DNA of 64,000 nucleotides, taken from assembly GCA_963711375.1 (NCBI GenBank), contig CAVQDV010000005.1, positions 2,728,001 to 2,792,000 on the forward strand, written 5' to 3'. The notes under the pieces were generated by a model that made no database searches, was not told the DNA's origin, and saw nothing but the letters and a program-made list of their open reading frames with translations. The position numbers and the translations under genes were made by a program. The DNA comes from CAVQDV01 sp963711375. GTDB taxonomy: Bacteria; Pseudomonadota; Gammaproteobacteria; Coxiellales; Coxiellaceae. Below, piece by piece: positions 1 through 8,856 of this stretch (position 1 is the stretch's first letter; each line of letters starts with the position of its first letter).

Positions 1-1498
1 TCAGGATGCATTAACCCTTACTCGGGCATTACTGCATTTAGCAGATCGTGTCTCGTGGTTAGCCTTATTGCGAACCCCTTTTTGCGGCCTAAAATTAGAA
101 GATTTGCATAGTCTTGCCCTAGCGGCTTCGCAGAAAAGCCTGTGGGAAGTCCTTCTACAACATGAACGATTGAAATTATCGAAAGATGGAAGTGAAAGAT
201 TGAAACGAATTGTCCCCATTTTACGGCACAGTATAAGCCAAAAAGGCCGTATTCCAATTGCTCAGTGGATCGAGGGAACCTGGGCGGCACTTTCAGGCAA
301 TGCCGTATTAACTGAAAAAAGCGAGCTGCAAAACGTGGATGTTTTTTTCAATACTCTCGCAAAATTAGATCGAGCTCACCAAGCCCTACCTTTAAAACAA
401 CTGGACGACAGTATTCGAAAAATGGCGGCCACCCCCATGGCAGCCGGTGATTATCCCATTCAAGTGATGACCATTCATAAAGCCAAGGGCTTGGAATTTG
501 ACCACGTGATTTTACCGGGATTTGCAAAAATGGCAGCCCACGATCAAAATCAACTCTTATTATGGCTTGAACGTGCAAATCCCTTTGGCGGAAGCGATTT
601 ATTGCTCGCGCCCATTAAAGCTACTGAAGATGACAGCGATCCTATTTACGCCTATCTTCGAAGAGTCGAAAAAAATAAGGCCCAACATGAGTTGCGTCGC
701 TTACTCTATGTGGCACTCACGCGGGCAAAAAAAAGCGCCCATTGCATTGCGCATCTCTCAAAAGACCCTAATAAACCCGATGAATTTGTAAAACCCTCTA
801 AAGGAAGTTTTTTAGATTTGCTCTCTTCCTCTTTTTTCGCAGAGGCCCATTTGATGAAAAAACCGCTTCAAATACAGCCTTCTGAATCCTCGAATGCCCC
901 TCTTTTTCTGAGGCTCAAAGATCCTTTTAAAAATATTCCCATTGAACCGGCTATTTCTCGACCACCACATCAAGAAGGTCTAAGACCTTTTAAACCGAAT
1001 TACGCCGCTATTATTGGAACCTTAGTCCATTTAGCGCTTGAAAAATTAGCCCTTGGTAAAACTATGCCAGAAGCTTTTTGGCGAAACCAATCAATGATAC
1101 TGGGTCTTCCCAGTTCACAATTTGAATTGGCGATACTCCAAATTCGAAGAGCCCTTGAAAATACTCTTGCCGATGAAAAAGGCCGATGGATATTGCAGCA
1201 TCGTCCCACAGCACAAAGTGAAATGAGTATCTGCACTCGCCTTGAAGACAAAGTGCTGCCATTGGTGATTGATCGTACTTTTTGCGATGAAAATGGCGTG
1301 CGTTGGATTATTGATTTCAAAACCAGTAGTCCGAATGAATTACCTTTGGAAGCCTTTTTGGCAGAAGAAGCGGCACGCTACCGAGCACAACTCGAGCAAT
1401 ATGCTAAGGCTTTTGCTAAAATGGAAACCAGGCCAATTCGAGCAGCGCTTTATTTTCCGCTTATTCCGCATTATTTGGAGGTGCACTATGCCCTATGA
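1..1498 (+). CDS. RecB/AddA-like helicase-nuclease, C-terminal part (partial)
   Basis: The frame is open from the left edge of the window, so the N-terminal helicase motifs lie outside it. The visible ~498 residues carry a UvrD-type motif with IHKAKGLEFD (bases about 470-505) and a motif VI with LLYVALTRAK (about 700-735). A C-terminal PD-(D/E)XK nuclease domain follows: an acidic residue in VIDRTF, then IDFKTS (about 1262-1330), then a QLEQY motif. This is the domain order of RecB/AddA exonucleases, which resect double-strand breaks using ATP. The 3' end overlaps the next gene by 11 bases, so the two are probably co-transcribed. Whether the partner is RecC- or AddB-like cannot be told from here, so no symbol is given. 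Confidence 0.85.
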   Translation, partial: QDALTLTRALLHLADRVSWLALLRTPFCGLKLEDLHSLALAASQKSLWEVLLQHERLKLSKDGSERLKRIVPILRHSISQKGRIPIAQWIEGTWAALSGNAVLTEKSELQNVDVFFNTLAKLDRAHQALPLKQLDDSIRKMAATPMAAGDYPIQVMTIHKAKGLEFDHVILPGFAKMAAHDQNQLLLWLERANPFGGSDLLLAPIKATEDDSDPIYAYLRRVEKNKAQHELRRLLYVALTRAKKSAHCIAHLSKDPNKPDEFVKPSKGSFLDLLSSSFFAEAHLMKKPLQIQPSESSNAPLFLRLKDPFKNIPIEPAISRPPHQEGLRPFKPNYAAIIGTLVHLALEKLALGKTMPEAFWRNQSMILGLPSSQFELAILQIRRALENTLADEKGRWILQHRPTAQSEMSICTRLEDKVLPLVIDRTFCDENGVRWIIDFKTSSPNELPLEAFLAEEAARYRAQLEQYAKAFAKMETRPIRAALYFPLIPHYLEVHYAL

Positions 1499-2369
1499 CA
1501 TTTCGAATCGTTTAGTGGTGGCGATATCCTCGCGAGCCCTTTTTGATTTAGATGAAAGCAATAGCATTTATGAAAATCAAGGTGTAGAAAATTACTCCCA
1601 CTATCAAATTACGCATGAAAATGAATTTTTAAAGCCGGGCGTTGGGTTTCCACTCGTCAAAAAATTATTAACATTAAATACCTTTGGCGATCTTGTGGAA
1701 GTCATTTTATTATCCCGCAACAGCATAGACACGGGTTTACGCATATTTAACAGCATCAAACATTATAATCTGGATATCACTCGCGCGGCCTTTACGAATG
1801 GGCAATCACCCTATCAGTACGTCCGCGCCTTCGGTGCCCATTTATTTTTATCCAGCAATCCCAATGATGTCAAAAATGCATTAAGTGCTGGTTGTGCGGC
1901 CGCCACCTTATTACCTTCAAACTCAAATAATCAACATCCTGACCAATTGCGAATTGCCTTTGATGGTGATGCCGTCATTTTTTCGGATGAAGCGGAACAA
2001 ATTTTTCAAGAAAAGGGCCTTGCTGCTTTTCACGAAAATGAAACGGTTTGTGCAAATCGACCTTTACCGAGTGGCCCTTTCAAAGGTTTTCTCGAGGCAT
2101 TGCTGAAAATTCAGAAAAAATTTAATCCTGATAATTGCCCTATCCATACCGCTTTAATTACAGCACGACAAGCTCCGGCGCATGAGCGTGTCATTCGAAC
2201 CCTACGGTCTTGGAATATTCGTATCGATGAGGCCTTGTTTTTAGGAGGCCTCAAGAAAGGTGAATTTTTGGGCGCTTTTGGTGCTGACATTTTTTTTGAC
2301 GACCAAGAAACTCACCTCGACTCAGCAAAAGCCCATGTTACGAGTGCACATGTCCCTCGCGGTGTTTAA
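1488..2369 (+). CDS. cytosolic 5'-nucleotidase (NT5C1A-like family)
   Basis: A 293-residue soluble protein resembling the cytosolic 5'-nucleotidase IA family, which dephosphorylates nucleoside monophosphates. The HAD-type DxD motif is visible in IAFDGDAVIF about halfway along. GPFKGFLEALLKIQ and LITARQAP blocks follow, then a late acidic pair in DIFFDDQETH. The ATG at 1488 is chosen because GGAG lies 7 bases upstream; the longer open frame upstream overlaps the helicase-nuclease gene and has no such site. It overlaps the preceding gene by 11 bases, and its 3' end overlaps the converging permease gene by 32 bases. The family assignment is from motifs; the substrate is unknown. Confidence 0.85.
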   Translation: MPYDISNRLVVAISSRALFDLDESNSIYENQGVENYSHYQITHENEFLKPGVGFPLVKKLLTLNTFGDLVEVILLSRNSIDTGLRIFNSIKHYNLDITRAAFTNGQSPYQYVRAFGAHLFLSSNPNDVKNALSAGCAAATLLPSNSNNQHPDQLRIAFDGDAVIFSDEAEQIFQEKGLAAFHENETVCANRPLPSGPFKGFLEALLKIQKKFNPDNCPIHTALITARQAPAHERVIRTLRSWNIRIDEALFLGGLKKGEFLGAFGADIFFDDQETHLDSAKAHVTSAHVPRGV

Positions 2370-3888
2370 GACCAGAACGAGCCGCTATCGAATAAATAAT
2401 GACTGTGACGACCGCTATCACGACAAAATCCAAACCAAAGGGCAAATAATTTTTTCCACCTCCGAAGGAACCCATGTAGCTAATTGCCGCCGTCAAGATA
2501 ATATAAGGAAATAACCACCAGGAATTTTTCCATTCTAACTTCAAATTCCTACCTTGATTCGTGAATTTAAATCCTGCTAAAAATACATAACCCAGCAAAA
2601 TAGCGAGCATCATCTTACTGACAATACCCCAGCCGGTCCAAAAAATAAGTAAATTACAAATGTAAAAAGCAAGCAAGCAAGTAAATTTTGCAGCGGGCAC
2701 TTTAAAGGGCCTCGGATGCAAAGGCATAGTCTTGCGCAGAACAATCAAGGCTAAAGGCCCCACTCCATAGGAAAATACAAACGCCGCCACTAAGAAGCTC
2801 ACCATTTGTTGCCACGATGGAAATGGCAAAAATAAAAATAAACCGAGGAAATAATTAATGGCAATCATTTTCGCAGGAACACCAAAATGATTAAGCGACT
2901 GCAAGGTCTTAGGGACATAACCATTTTCACCCATGGCATAGGCAATTCGCGAAGCTGAAGCGGTGTAAATTAATGCCGTTCCAAGAGGTGAAATGGTGGC
3001 ACCAAACATAATGATCCACACCATCCAAAAAGCGCCTAAACTTTTTGAAATCGCCACAAAAGGGCCGCCTTCGCTTAGCGCAAGATTCTGCCACCCGGCT
3101 TGAATTTCTGAGGGTTTTAGCGATTCGATAAAAGCGACCTGAAGCAAAATATAGGTAGTAACCGCAATGATGAGCGCCCCAATAATGGCAAAAGGAATTG
3201 CGCGCTTCGGATTTTTTGCTTCACCCGCTAATTGAATGGCGGGACTATAACCAATAAAAGAAAAAATCACACCAGCCGTCGGAAGTGCAGCAACAATTCC
3301 CTTCAAGCCCATCGGTGCAAAGCCCATCGATGTGAGATTCTGTGCATGAAAAACATGCGAAAATAAAAAAATAATGGTTAGAATTGGAACGGCGAGCTTA
3401 ACAAATACAATAAGTCCATTTGTTTTAGATAATAAACGAACACCAAAATAATTAATAATACACATGACCATCATTAATATTGCCGCGTAGGCAAAGCCCG
3501 TTTCCGTTAATACAGAAACCCCCGAGACCATGTGCGTTAAACCAGGATATGAGCTGGAAATATATTGAAGCATGGCCAGTGTTTCAATGGGTGCAACCGC
3601 ACTCGAAGAAATCCACGCTACCCAGGCCATCGTAAAACTCGCTAAGGTGCCGTGACTAAATTGTAAAAATCGCACGCTGCCACCAGCGACTGGAAATGCG
3701 CTGGCCAATTCTGCGAAGGTAATGGCAATGATAATCATTAAACCACCGCCGAGCACCCAGGATAAAATCGAAGCGGGCCCTGCCACTTTGGCCGCAAAAA
3801 ATGGGCCAAATAACCAACCTGAGCCCATAATTCCCGCAATGGCGGCAAACAATAAACCAGGCATAGTAATCGAACGTTTTAAAGTCAT
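2338..3888 (-). CDS. APC-superfamily amino-acid permease
   Basis: A 516-residue protein with about 12 hydrophobic segments. The APC-family N-terminus has an unwound helix-1 motif, GIMGSGWLFGP. AELASAFPVAGG follows in helix 2, and GEAKNPKRAIPFAI in the conserved mid-protein loop. It should import amino acids by proton or cation symport or by exchange; the substrate cannot be read from the sequence. GGAG six bases upstream supports the ATG. A paralog of almost the same length and with the same motifs lies at 37279-38826. The 3' end overlaps the 5'-nucleotidase gene tail to tail. Confidence 0.85.
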   Translation of the reverse strand: MTLKRSITMPGLLFAAIAGIMGSGWLFGPFFAAKVAGPASILSWVLGGGLMIIIAITFAELASAFPVAGGSVRFLQFSHGTLASFTMAWVAWISSSAVAPIETLAMLQYISSSYPGLTHMVSGVSVLTETGFAYAAILMMVMCIINYFGVRLLSKTNGLIVFVKLAVPILTIIFLFSHVFHAQNLTSMGFAPMGLKGIVAALPTAGVIFSFIGYSPAIQLAGEAKNPKRAIPFAIIGALIIAVTTYILLQVAFIESLKPSEIQAGWQNLALSEGGPFVAISKSLGAFWMVWIIMFGATISPLGTALIYTASASRIAYAMGENGYVPKTLQSLNHFGVPAKMIAINYFLGLFLFLPFPSWQQMVSFLVAAFVFSYGVGPLALIVLRKTMPLHPRPFKVPAAKFTCLLAFYICNLLIFWTGWGIVSKMMLAILLGYVFLAGFKFTNQGRNLKLEWKNSWWLFPYIILTAAISYMGSFGGGKNYLPFGLDFVVIAVVTVIIYSIAARSGLKHREGHVHS

Positions 3889-3901
3889 CTCTTACTCCAT
3901 G

Positions 3902-4531
3902 TTAACCAAAAGCATAGCCTATCGAAAAAATAAAAGGGACGTCGATGCCCGGATTAAAAGGCAGCAATGAACCATTCGAGTAATGGCCAATTTTCACACT
4001 GACATTAACGTGTTTTTGCGTGCCTAACAAGGCCCCCACTCCGAGTGTATCTTGAAAAATAAAATTACCGCCCATATCACGAGCATCAATTCTATTCCGG
4101 CTCATGTAGGTTGGCCCTGCAATGGAATACGTAATATATAAATCCGCGTATTTCGATCGTACAAACCACACGCTAAGATCCAAAAAGAGTGCCACAGTAT
4201 AAAACTGATTTCCCAACAATTGACTGGTCCAGCTGGCTCCGCTTGCTCCCCAATCTAAAGAGACATATTTTTTGGTGTGATAAAAATTACGTTCATACAT
4301 AAGCATATAACCATTTTTCACGCGTAAGACAGAATGCCAAAAAACAGGTAAATAGGGGGGTGAAAAATATTGATTTACACTGGTATTCTTACCGGTATAG
4401 CTATTATTAAAATATCCCACTTCAATGCGATTAAGCGGAAAATAATAATCGGAACTCGCCAGGGCAGAAGTGAAAACCATACTCGAAAGAAAAAGGCTTA
4501 GCACTATTTTTGACGATTTTGGACTGATCAA
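3902..4531 (-). CDS. PagL-like lipid A 3-O-deacylase (stand-alone barrel)
   Basis: A 209-residue protein with a signal peptide ending near ALA/SS. The C-terminal block HYSNGSLLPFNPGID matches the active-site region of PagL acyloxyacyl hydrolases, which remove the 3-O-acyl chain from lipid A in the outer membrane. His183 and Ser185 are the expected catalytic pair. The acidic third position (Ser+12) is Asp197, where Pseudomonas PagL has Glu. The start is a TTG, with AGGAG 7 bases upstream. It begins 12 bases after the stop of the upstream barrel gene at 4544-5221, so the two look co-translated. It is closely similar to the C-terminal half of the fused gene at 5253-6443. Confidence 0.8.
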   Translation of the reverse strand: MISPKSSKIVLSLFLSSMVFTSALASSDYYFPLNRIEVGYFNNSYTGKNTSVNQYFSPPYLPVFWHSVLRVKNGYMLMYERNFYHTKKYVSLDWGASGASWTSQLLGNQFYTVALFLDLSVWFVRSKYADLYITYSIAGPTYMSRNRIDARDMGGNFIFQDTLGVGALLGTQKHVNVSVKIGHYSNGSLLPFNPGIDVPFIFSIGYAFG

Positions 4532-4543
4532 ATCAACGCTCCT

Positions 4544-5221
4544 TTAAGGAATATTCCAATGCGTACCAATTCCGAAATTTAAAAAACCAGGGAATTGTCG
4601 CGATTTCACCGCAAGCGCATAGGTTAATGTTAAATCAATACTAAAAAGGGACATGGGCAAAATGCTTACACCCCCACCAATCATGCCGGTAGGAATAACG
4701 CCACTCGGAATAAGCGCAAGATTAGGAAGGTTTACCCAATCACCGGGTGAGCGAAGCCCCCCAACTGGAATAAAGGCAAAATTCGGGATATATACTCCAT
4801 CACGAGACACAAATCCCCCACCTAGCAAACCAAACACACTCAAAGAAGACATAGCCGGCCAGGTTGGTTTTAGAAAAACACTAAAGGCGCTCATTGACAT
4901 CTTCCGAACGTTTCCAAAGTTGTTGACGTTAATAAATTCGATTTTGGGTAATTGCCAATATCCCCCTGCTTCAATTGCAAAATAGGGATTAAAATAATGG
5001 CCAGCATAAAAATGATAAAAGCCACCCACTGCTTGTATATGAAAAGCCGTAAAACCCGGTTTTAAAAAAGCATCCGTTTCAGGCGGACCGATGAAACCAA
5101 GTTGAAAACCAATATAAGAGTGATGAAAAATTCTCGGCAATTCCGTGCGATTATCTGAAAATGCGGATAAGGAAAAAATAAGTAAAGCCAAAGCGGCTAT
5201 ACTAGCGCCTATTTTGTGCAT
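4544..5221 (-). CDS. outer-membrane beta-barrel protein, stand-alone N-terminal partner type
   Basis: A 225-residue protein with an N-terminal signal peptide and alternating aromatic/glycine patterning typical of small barrels. It has no recognised enzyme motif. It matches the first half of the fused gene at 5253-6443 over its whole length: NRT.LP at the mature N-terminus, FLKP.WP, FGLLGGGFVS, and the FLNFGIG.H end. Relative to that homologue it carries an insertion with an internal near-repeat, IPNFAFIPVGG followed by LPNLALIPSGV. AGGAG precedes the ATG. The PagL-like gene follows 12 bases downstream. A role as a structural or specificity partner of PagL is inference only. Confidence 0.75.
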   Translation of the reverse strand: MHKIGASIAALALLIFSLSAFSDNRTELPRIFHHSYIGFQLGFIGPPETDAFLKPGFTAFHIQAVGGFYHFYAGHYFNPYFAIEAGGYWQLPKIEFINVNNFGNVRKMSMSAFSVFLKPTWPAMSSLSVFGLLGGGFVSRDGVYIPNFAFIPVGGLRSPGDWVNLPNLALIPSGVIPTGMIGGGVSILPMSLFSIDLTLTYALAVKSRQFPGFLNFGIGTHWNIP

Positions 5222-5252
5222 TAAAAAACTCCTTTTTTTAACATTTCAAAAT

Positions 5253-6443
5253 CTAACCGAAAGCATAACCAAGCGATAAAACAAGTGGAATATCAATGCC
5301 AGGATTATCCGGCAGCAAGGAACCATTGGAATAATGGCCAATTTTAACGGTGACATTTAAGTGCTTAGTTTTACCGATAAGCGCGCCCAAACCTAAGGCG
5401 TCTTGGAAAATAAAATTGCCACCCATTTCACGATTTTCAAGACGAGTTCGGCTAATAAAAGCAGGACCCGCGATAGAATAGGTAAAATAAACATCACAAT
5501 ATTTTGTTCTTAAAAACCAGAAATCAAAATCTAAAAAAGCCGCTGCGGTGTAAAATTGATTGGAGAAAACTTGACTCGTCCAAGAAGCCCCACTCAATCC
5601 CCAATCCAAAGAAATATATTTTTGGGTATGAAAAAAATTGCGTTCATAAGAAAAAATAAAGCCATTTTTGGCCTTTATAGGTGCTCGCCAAAAGATGGGC
5701 ACATAGGGGGCTGTGAAATATCTATTCACATAAACATGCATCAAATTGTAATTAGAATAGCCTGCGGCAATTCGGTTCAAAGGGAAATAATAGTTATCAG
5801 GAGCAACGATACTTGGATCTAATTTACCAAAATTAAAATGCGCACCCATCCCAAAATTGATAAAGCTGGGTAAACGTTCTGAACTCCGTCCAAAGCCATA
5901 AGTCCCTGAAAAATCAATGCCCCAAGCTCTCGACATCGCAATGGTCAAGCCACCTCCTACAAAAGCGGTTGGAGTCACTTGAGTTTTGATAATCTGCGAG
6001 GTTCGAAACCAAACACCTCCATGAGAGACAAAACCGCCTCCTAAAAGCCCAAACAAAGTGAAGCGCTGAGAAACCGGCCACTTGGGTTTTAAGAAAGCGC
6101 CCAAAGCGGTGACAGGAACCCCGTCAAATTGAGTGGTATTTCCAATATTGAGAAGTCTTATCTTCGGATACATCCAATATCCGTTCAGTTCAAAATCTAA
6201 ATATCGTGCATAGTAGTATCCCAAATTGACGTGATAAGAAGCAGCATTAGACTTAATTTGACGCACCGTAAAACCCGGAGCCAAAAGAATATTAGGGTTA
6301 TTGACTCCCATATACCCTAATTCTAAGCCGATATAAGCATTGCGAATAATTTTTGGTAAATGTGTGCGATTCTCATCTGCACATGCTGGAGCTAAAAAAA
6401 GAAATAAAAATAATTGAACCAGAAATATTTTTATTTTGGACAC
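5253..6443 (-). CDS. fused outer-membrane barrel + PagL-like deacylase
   Basis: A 396-residue protein with one signal peptide and two consecutive barrel modules. Residues about 20-205 match the stand-alone barrel gene at 4544-5221. Residues about 215-396 match the PagL-like gene at 3902-4531 from DNYYFPLNRI onward. His370, Ser372 and Asp384 occupy the putative catalytic positions. The linker, KLDPSIVAP, replaces the signal peptide that the separate PagL gene carries. The start is GTG at 6443, inside the 3' end of orn (13-base overlap), so translation is probably coupled to orn. Two tandem eight-strand-size barrels in one chain are unusual for this family. Confidence 0.8.
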   Translation of the reverse strand: MSKIKIFLVQLFLFLFLAPACADENRTHLPKIIRNAYIGLELGYMGVNNPNILLAPGFTVRQIKSNAASYHVNLGYYYARYLDFELNGYWMYPKIRLLNIGNTTQFDGVPVTALGAFLKPKWPVSQRFTLFGLLGGGFVSHGGVWFRTSQIIKTQVTPTAFVGGGLTIAMSRAWGIDFSGTYGFGRSSERLPSFINFGMGAHFNFGKLDPSIVAPDNYYFPLNRIAAGYSNYNLMHVYVNRYFTAPYVPIFWRAPIKAKNGFIFSYERNFFHTQKYISLDWGLSGASWTSQVFSNQFYTAAAFLDFDFWFLRTKYCDVYFTYSIAGPAFISRTRLENREMGGNFIFQDALGLGALIGKTKHLNVTVKIGHYSNGSLLPDNPGIDIPLVLSLGYAFG

Positions 6444-6991
6444 GATGTATCCTTTAAAAAATGCTTTCGATAATGTTTGAGCTCACTAATAGAATCATGA
6501 ATATCTTGCAGAGCAATATGTTGCGACTCTTTTACAAATGAGGCAGCCATCTCTGGAGCCCATAATTTTGCGAGTATTTTAAGTGTGCTCACATCCAGAT
6601 TGCGATAATGAAAATAGGATTCTAAGCGTGGCATATAGTGGCTTAAAAAAAGACGATCCATATGAATCGTATTACCGCACATCGGCGATTTGCCCTCACC
6701 TACATATCGCCGAATAAAGGCCAACGTTTCTTGTTCGGCTTTAGACTCTGAAGTTTGGCTCGCTTTCACGCGCTTAATAAGACCTGAGGCGCCATGATGT
6801 TCTTGATTCCAATCATCCATACCCCTTAGAAGTTCATCCGATTGATGCACGGCAAATACGGGGCCCTCAGCCAAGACCACGAGATCAGAATTTGTAACTA
6901 TCGTCGCAATTTCTATAATACGATCTTTTTTTGGATCTAGGCCGGTCATTTCTAAATCCAGCCACACCAAATTCTCTATTTCTTCATTCAT
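6431..6991 (-). CDS. orn: oligoribonuclease
   Basis: A DEDD-family 3'-5' exoribonuclease that degrades 2-5-nt RNAs and pGpG in the cytoplasm. The first motif is WLDLEMTGLDP. CGNTIHMDRLFL is the middle motif, and HIALQDIHDSISELKHYR is the last one with its catalytic His/Asp. The 186-residue length fits the family. An in-frame TTG lies three codons upstream, but ATG at 6991 is preferred because it gives an N-terminus equal in length to that of E. coli Orn. The ribosome site is not clear-cut. The 3' end overlaps the fused barrel gene. Confidence 0.95.
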   Translation of the reverse strand: MNEEIENLVWLDLEMTGLDPKKDRIIEIATIVTNSDLVVLAEGPVFAVHQSDELLRGMDDWNQEHHGASGLIKRVKASQTSESKAEQETLAFIRRYVGEGKSPMCGNTIHMDRLFLSHYMPRLESYFHYRNLDVSTLKILAKLWAPEMAASFVKESQHIALQDIHDSISELKHYRKHFLKDTSCPK

Positions 6992-7060
6992 CCTTTCCAA
7001 TATCCCTTTTTAAAAAAAGGATGTTACAATAATCGAGACTAACAATAAAGGGAAGAAATC

Positions 7061-7642
7061 ATGTCGGGAATCATATGCATTGTCATCGCTTATCTTCTAG
7101 GTTCTGTATCCACATCGATACTCTTGTCAAAACTTATGAAGTTTCCAGATCCACGTGAAGTGGGGTCGAAAAATGCTGGCGCCACCAATGTATTACGTTC
7201 CGTCGGACGAAAACAGGCCGCCATTGTTTTGATTGGAGATGCCTTAAAAGGGGTGGTGGCCGTTTTGATCGCAAAAATGATGGGCCTGCAGCCCCCCCTT
7301 ATGGGATTAGCTGCTGTGGCGGCCGTTGTTGGCCACATTTACCCGGTTTATTTTAAATTTAAGGGCGGAAAAGGCGTTGCCACGATGATGGGAGCTTTAT
7401 TAGCGCTTTCAATAGTTGTTGGCGTAGTGGCCATAGTTGTCTGGGCCGCTGTTGTAGCCATAACACGCTACGTTTCACTCGCCTCTTTGTGCGCTGTGGC
7501 AGCCGCTTTATTAAGCAGCTTATTGTTTGGGAAATTTTACTATGCGTTTCCCATTTTCCTTATGGGCACTTTAATTGCCTATGCTCACCGAGAAAATATT
7601 AATCGACTTCGTCAGGGCACAGAAAATAAAATTACATTTTAA
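7061..7642 (+). CDS. plsY: acyl-phosphate:glycerol-3-phosphate acyltransferase PlsY
   Basis: An integral membrane enzyme of 193 residues that makes lysophosphatidate from acyl-phosphate, the first acylation in phospholipid synthesis. The three family motifs are visible: GSKNAGATNVLR near residue 35, GHIYPVYFKFKGGKGVAT near residue 95, and a final segment near YAHRENINRL. About five hydrophobic segments are present. GGGAAG upstream supports the ATG. It diverges from orn, and a TACAAT at 7025-7030 is a possible -10. The next gene starts 4 bases after its stop. Confidence 0.95.
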   Translation: MSGIICIVIAYLLGSVSTSILLSKLMKFPDPREVGSKNAGATNVLRSVGRKQAAIVLIGDALKGVVAVLIAKMMGLQPPLMGLAAVAAVVGHIYPVYFKFKGGKGVATMMGALLALSIVVGVVAIVVWAAVVAITRYVSLASLCAVAAALLSSLLFGKFYYAFPIFLMGTLIAYAHRENINRLRQGTENKITF

Positions 7643-7646
7643 AAAA

Positions 7647-8240
7647 ATGAAAAAACATCGCCATTTTATTCCCAGTCCTTCTATTTTTTTTGGCGCCATT
7701 GCTTTGTTTTTTTTTACCTTAGGGTATTCTGCACCTGAAAAAAAATTAACGCCCCCACCGGTTAAAAAAAATCCCCACCCTATTTGGAAAGCGCTTTGGG
7801 GGAAACCGACGATGCCAGAAACCCCGATTACCATCATTCCGCTTATGTTTACTCATCATATTGAAGCCTTCGGCGCTTCCAATATTCCAAGCTCTCATGG
7901 CGGACATGATAATAATAATCCTATGATTGCTATTGTTTATAAGACTTTTTTTGCCGGAACTTTTGTTAATTCTTTTAATATCCGCTCTTATAGCATTGGA
8001 ATTCAGCGATATTGGTATGAAAAAAAACTTAAGCCCAATCTCAACTTTGCAGTGGGCTATCGCTTGGGTGGCATTTTAGGTTACCAAAATGTAAGAGCCT
8101 GGCCCTATCCCCAAGTACTTCGATATGAGCCTATACTTCCACTCTTACAAATTGTATCGGATATCACCTATTGGCATGTGGGTGTTGAATTTGGATATAC
8201 AGCAGATGTGGTTTCTGGCTCTTTCTATTTTCGTTTCTAG
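7647..8240 (+). CDS. exported outer-membrane-type protein, unknown function
   Basis: I do not recognise a named family. ATG at 7647 gives a 197-residue protein beginning MKKHRHF, with a hydrophobic segment ending at YSA, a plausible signal peptide. A Lys/Pro-rich stretch follows, then amphipathic strands with many aromatic residues. The protein ends SGSFYFRF, a terminal Phe typical of barrels inserted by BAM. The frame stays open further upstream inside plsY, but that extension would hide the signal peptide. No strong ribosome site is seen; reinitiation from plsY four bases upstream is likely. The 3' end overlaps the converging gene by 4 bases. Confidence 0.65.
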   Translation: MKKHRHFIPSPSIFFGAIALFFFTLGYSAPEKKLTPPPVKKNPHPIWKALWGKPTMPETPITIIPLMFTHHIEAFGASNIPSSHGGHDNNNPMIAIVYKTFFAGTFVNSFNIRSYSIGIQRYWYEKKLKPNLNFAVGYRLGGILGYQNVRAWPYPQVLRYEPILPLLQIVSDITYWHVGVEFGYTADVVSGSFYFRF

Positions 8241-8839
8241 GGTCCAAAACGATACCTCAGCCCCAACATCCCTTCGTTTAAACCAGGTGCTTTTCGAGAG
8301 ATTTCATCTACTCGAGAAATGCTGGTTCCAATAACATGGGCATAACTTAGCGTTAACGCCACATGAGAGGTGATATTGTACGCCGCACCAAAGTCAGCTT
8401 GCACCACCACTTGAGTGTCGCCTTGTCCTGCATTCGTTCCCTTCACATTCGGGCTTAAGCGAATTCCACCCAGTTTACCAATTAAGTCAAATTTCGAATT
8501 AATATGCATCATTCCGGTCGCCAAAAATTCGATAGAACTTAAAAAAAGCTCAGTGTTTGGTACATTCGAATAATAGTATGTCGTTTTACTAAACTGGCTT
8601 AAGCCCATTTCAAAGCCAATTCCAAATAAGGAATTAAAATCATGATTGTAACCAAAACTACCACGAATTACATAGGGAAACGCACTGCGCTCAAAACGAA
8701 TTGCACCCGCATTCGCTGGACTCGGTAAACCATTGACTAAAGCAATACCGCCTTCTGTTGCTATATAAATTCCATTTTGTGCTTCTGCTAAATTTGCAAT
8801 TAAAAGCAGGGGCAATAAATACCCTAATTTTATTTTCAT
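8237..8839 (-). CDS. small outer-membrane beta-barrel protein (OmpA-like transmembrane domain type)
   Basis: A 200-residue protein with a clear signal peptide ending AEA. Eight or so alternating strands follow. GSFGYNHDFN, GIGFEMGLSQF and the closing EGMLGLRYRFGP resemble the OmpA/Opa-type eight-strand barrel. No periplasmic domain follows. GAGGAG seven bases upstream supports the ATG. It lies 17 bases downstream of the Cys-type PagL homologue on the same strand and may be co-transcribed with it. Function is unknown; an adhesin or surface structural role is possible but not shown. Confidence 0.7.
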   Translation of the reverse strand: MKIKLGYLLPLLLIANLAEAQNGIYIATEGGIALVNGLPSPANAGAIRFERSAFPYVIRGSFGYNHDFNSLFGIGFEMGLSQFSKTTYYYSNVPNTELFLSSIEFLATGMMHINSKFDLIGKLGGIRLSPNVKGTNAGQGDTQVVVQADFGAAYNITSHVALTLSYAHVIGTSISRVDEISRKAPGLNEGMLGLRYRFGP

Positions 8840-8856
8840 GTGGAACTCCTCGACTT

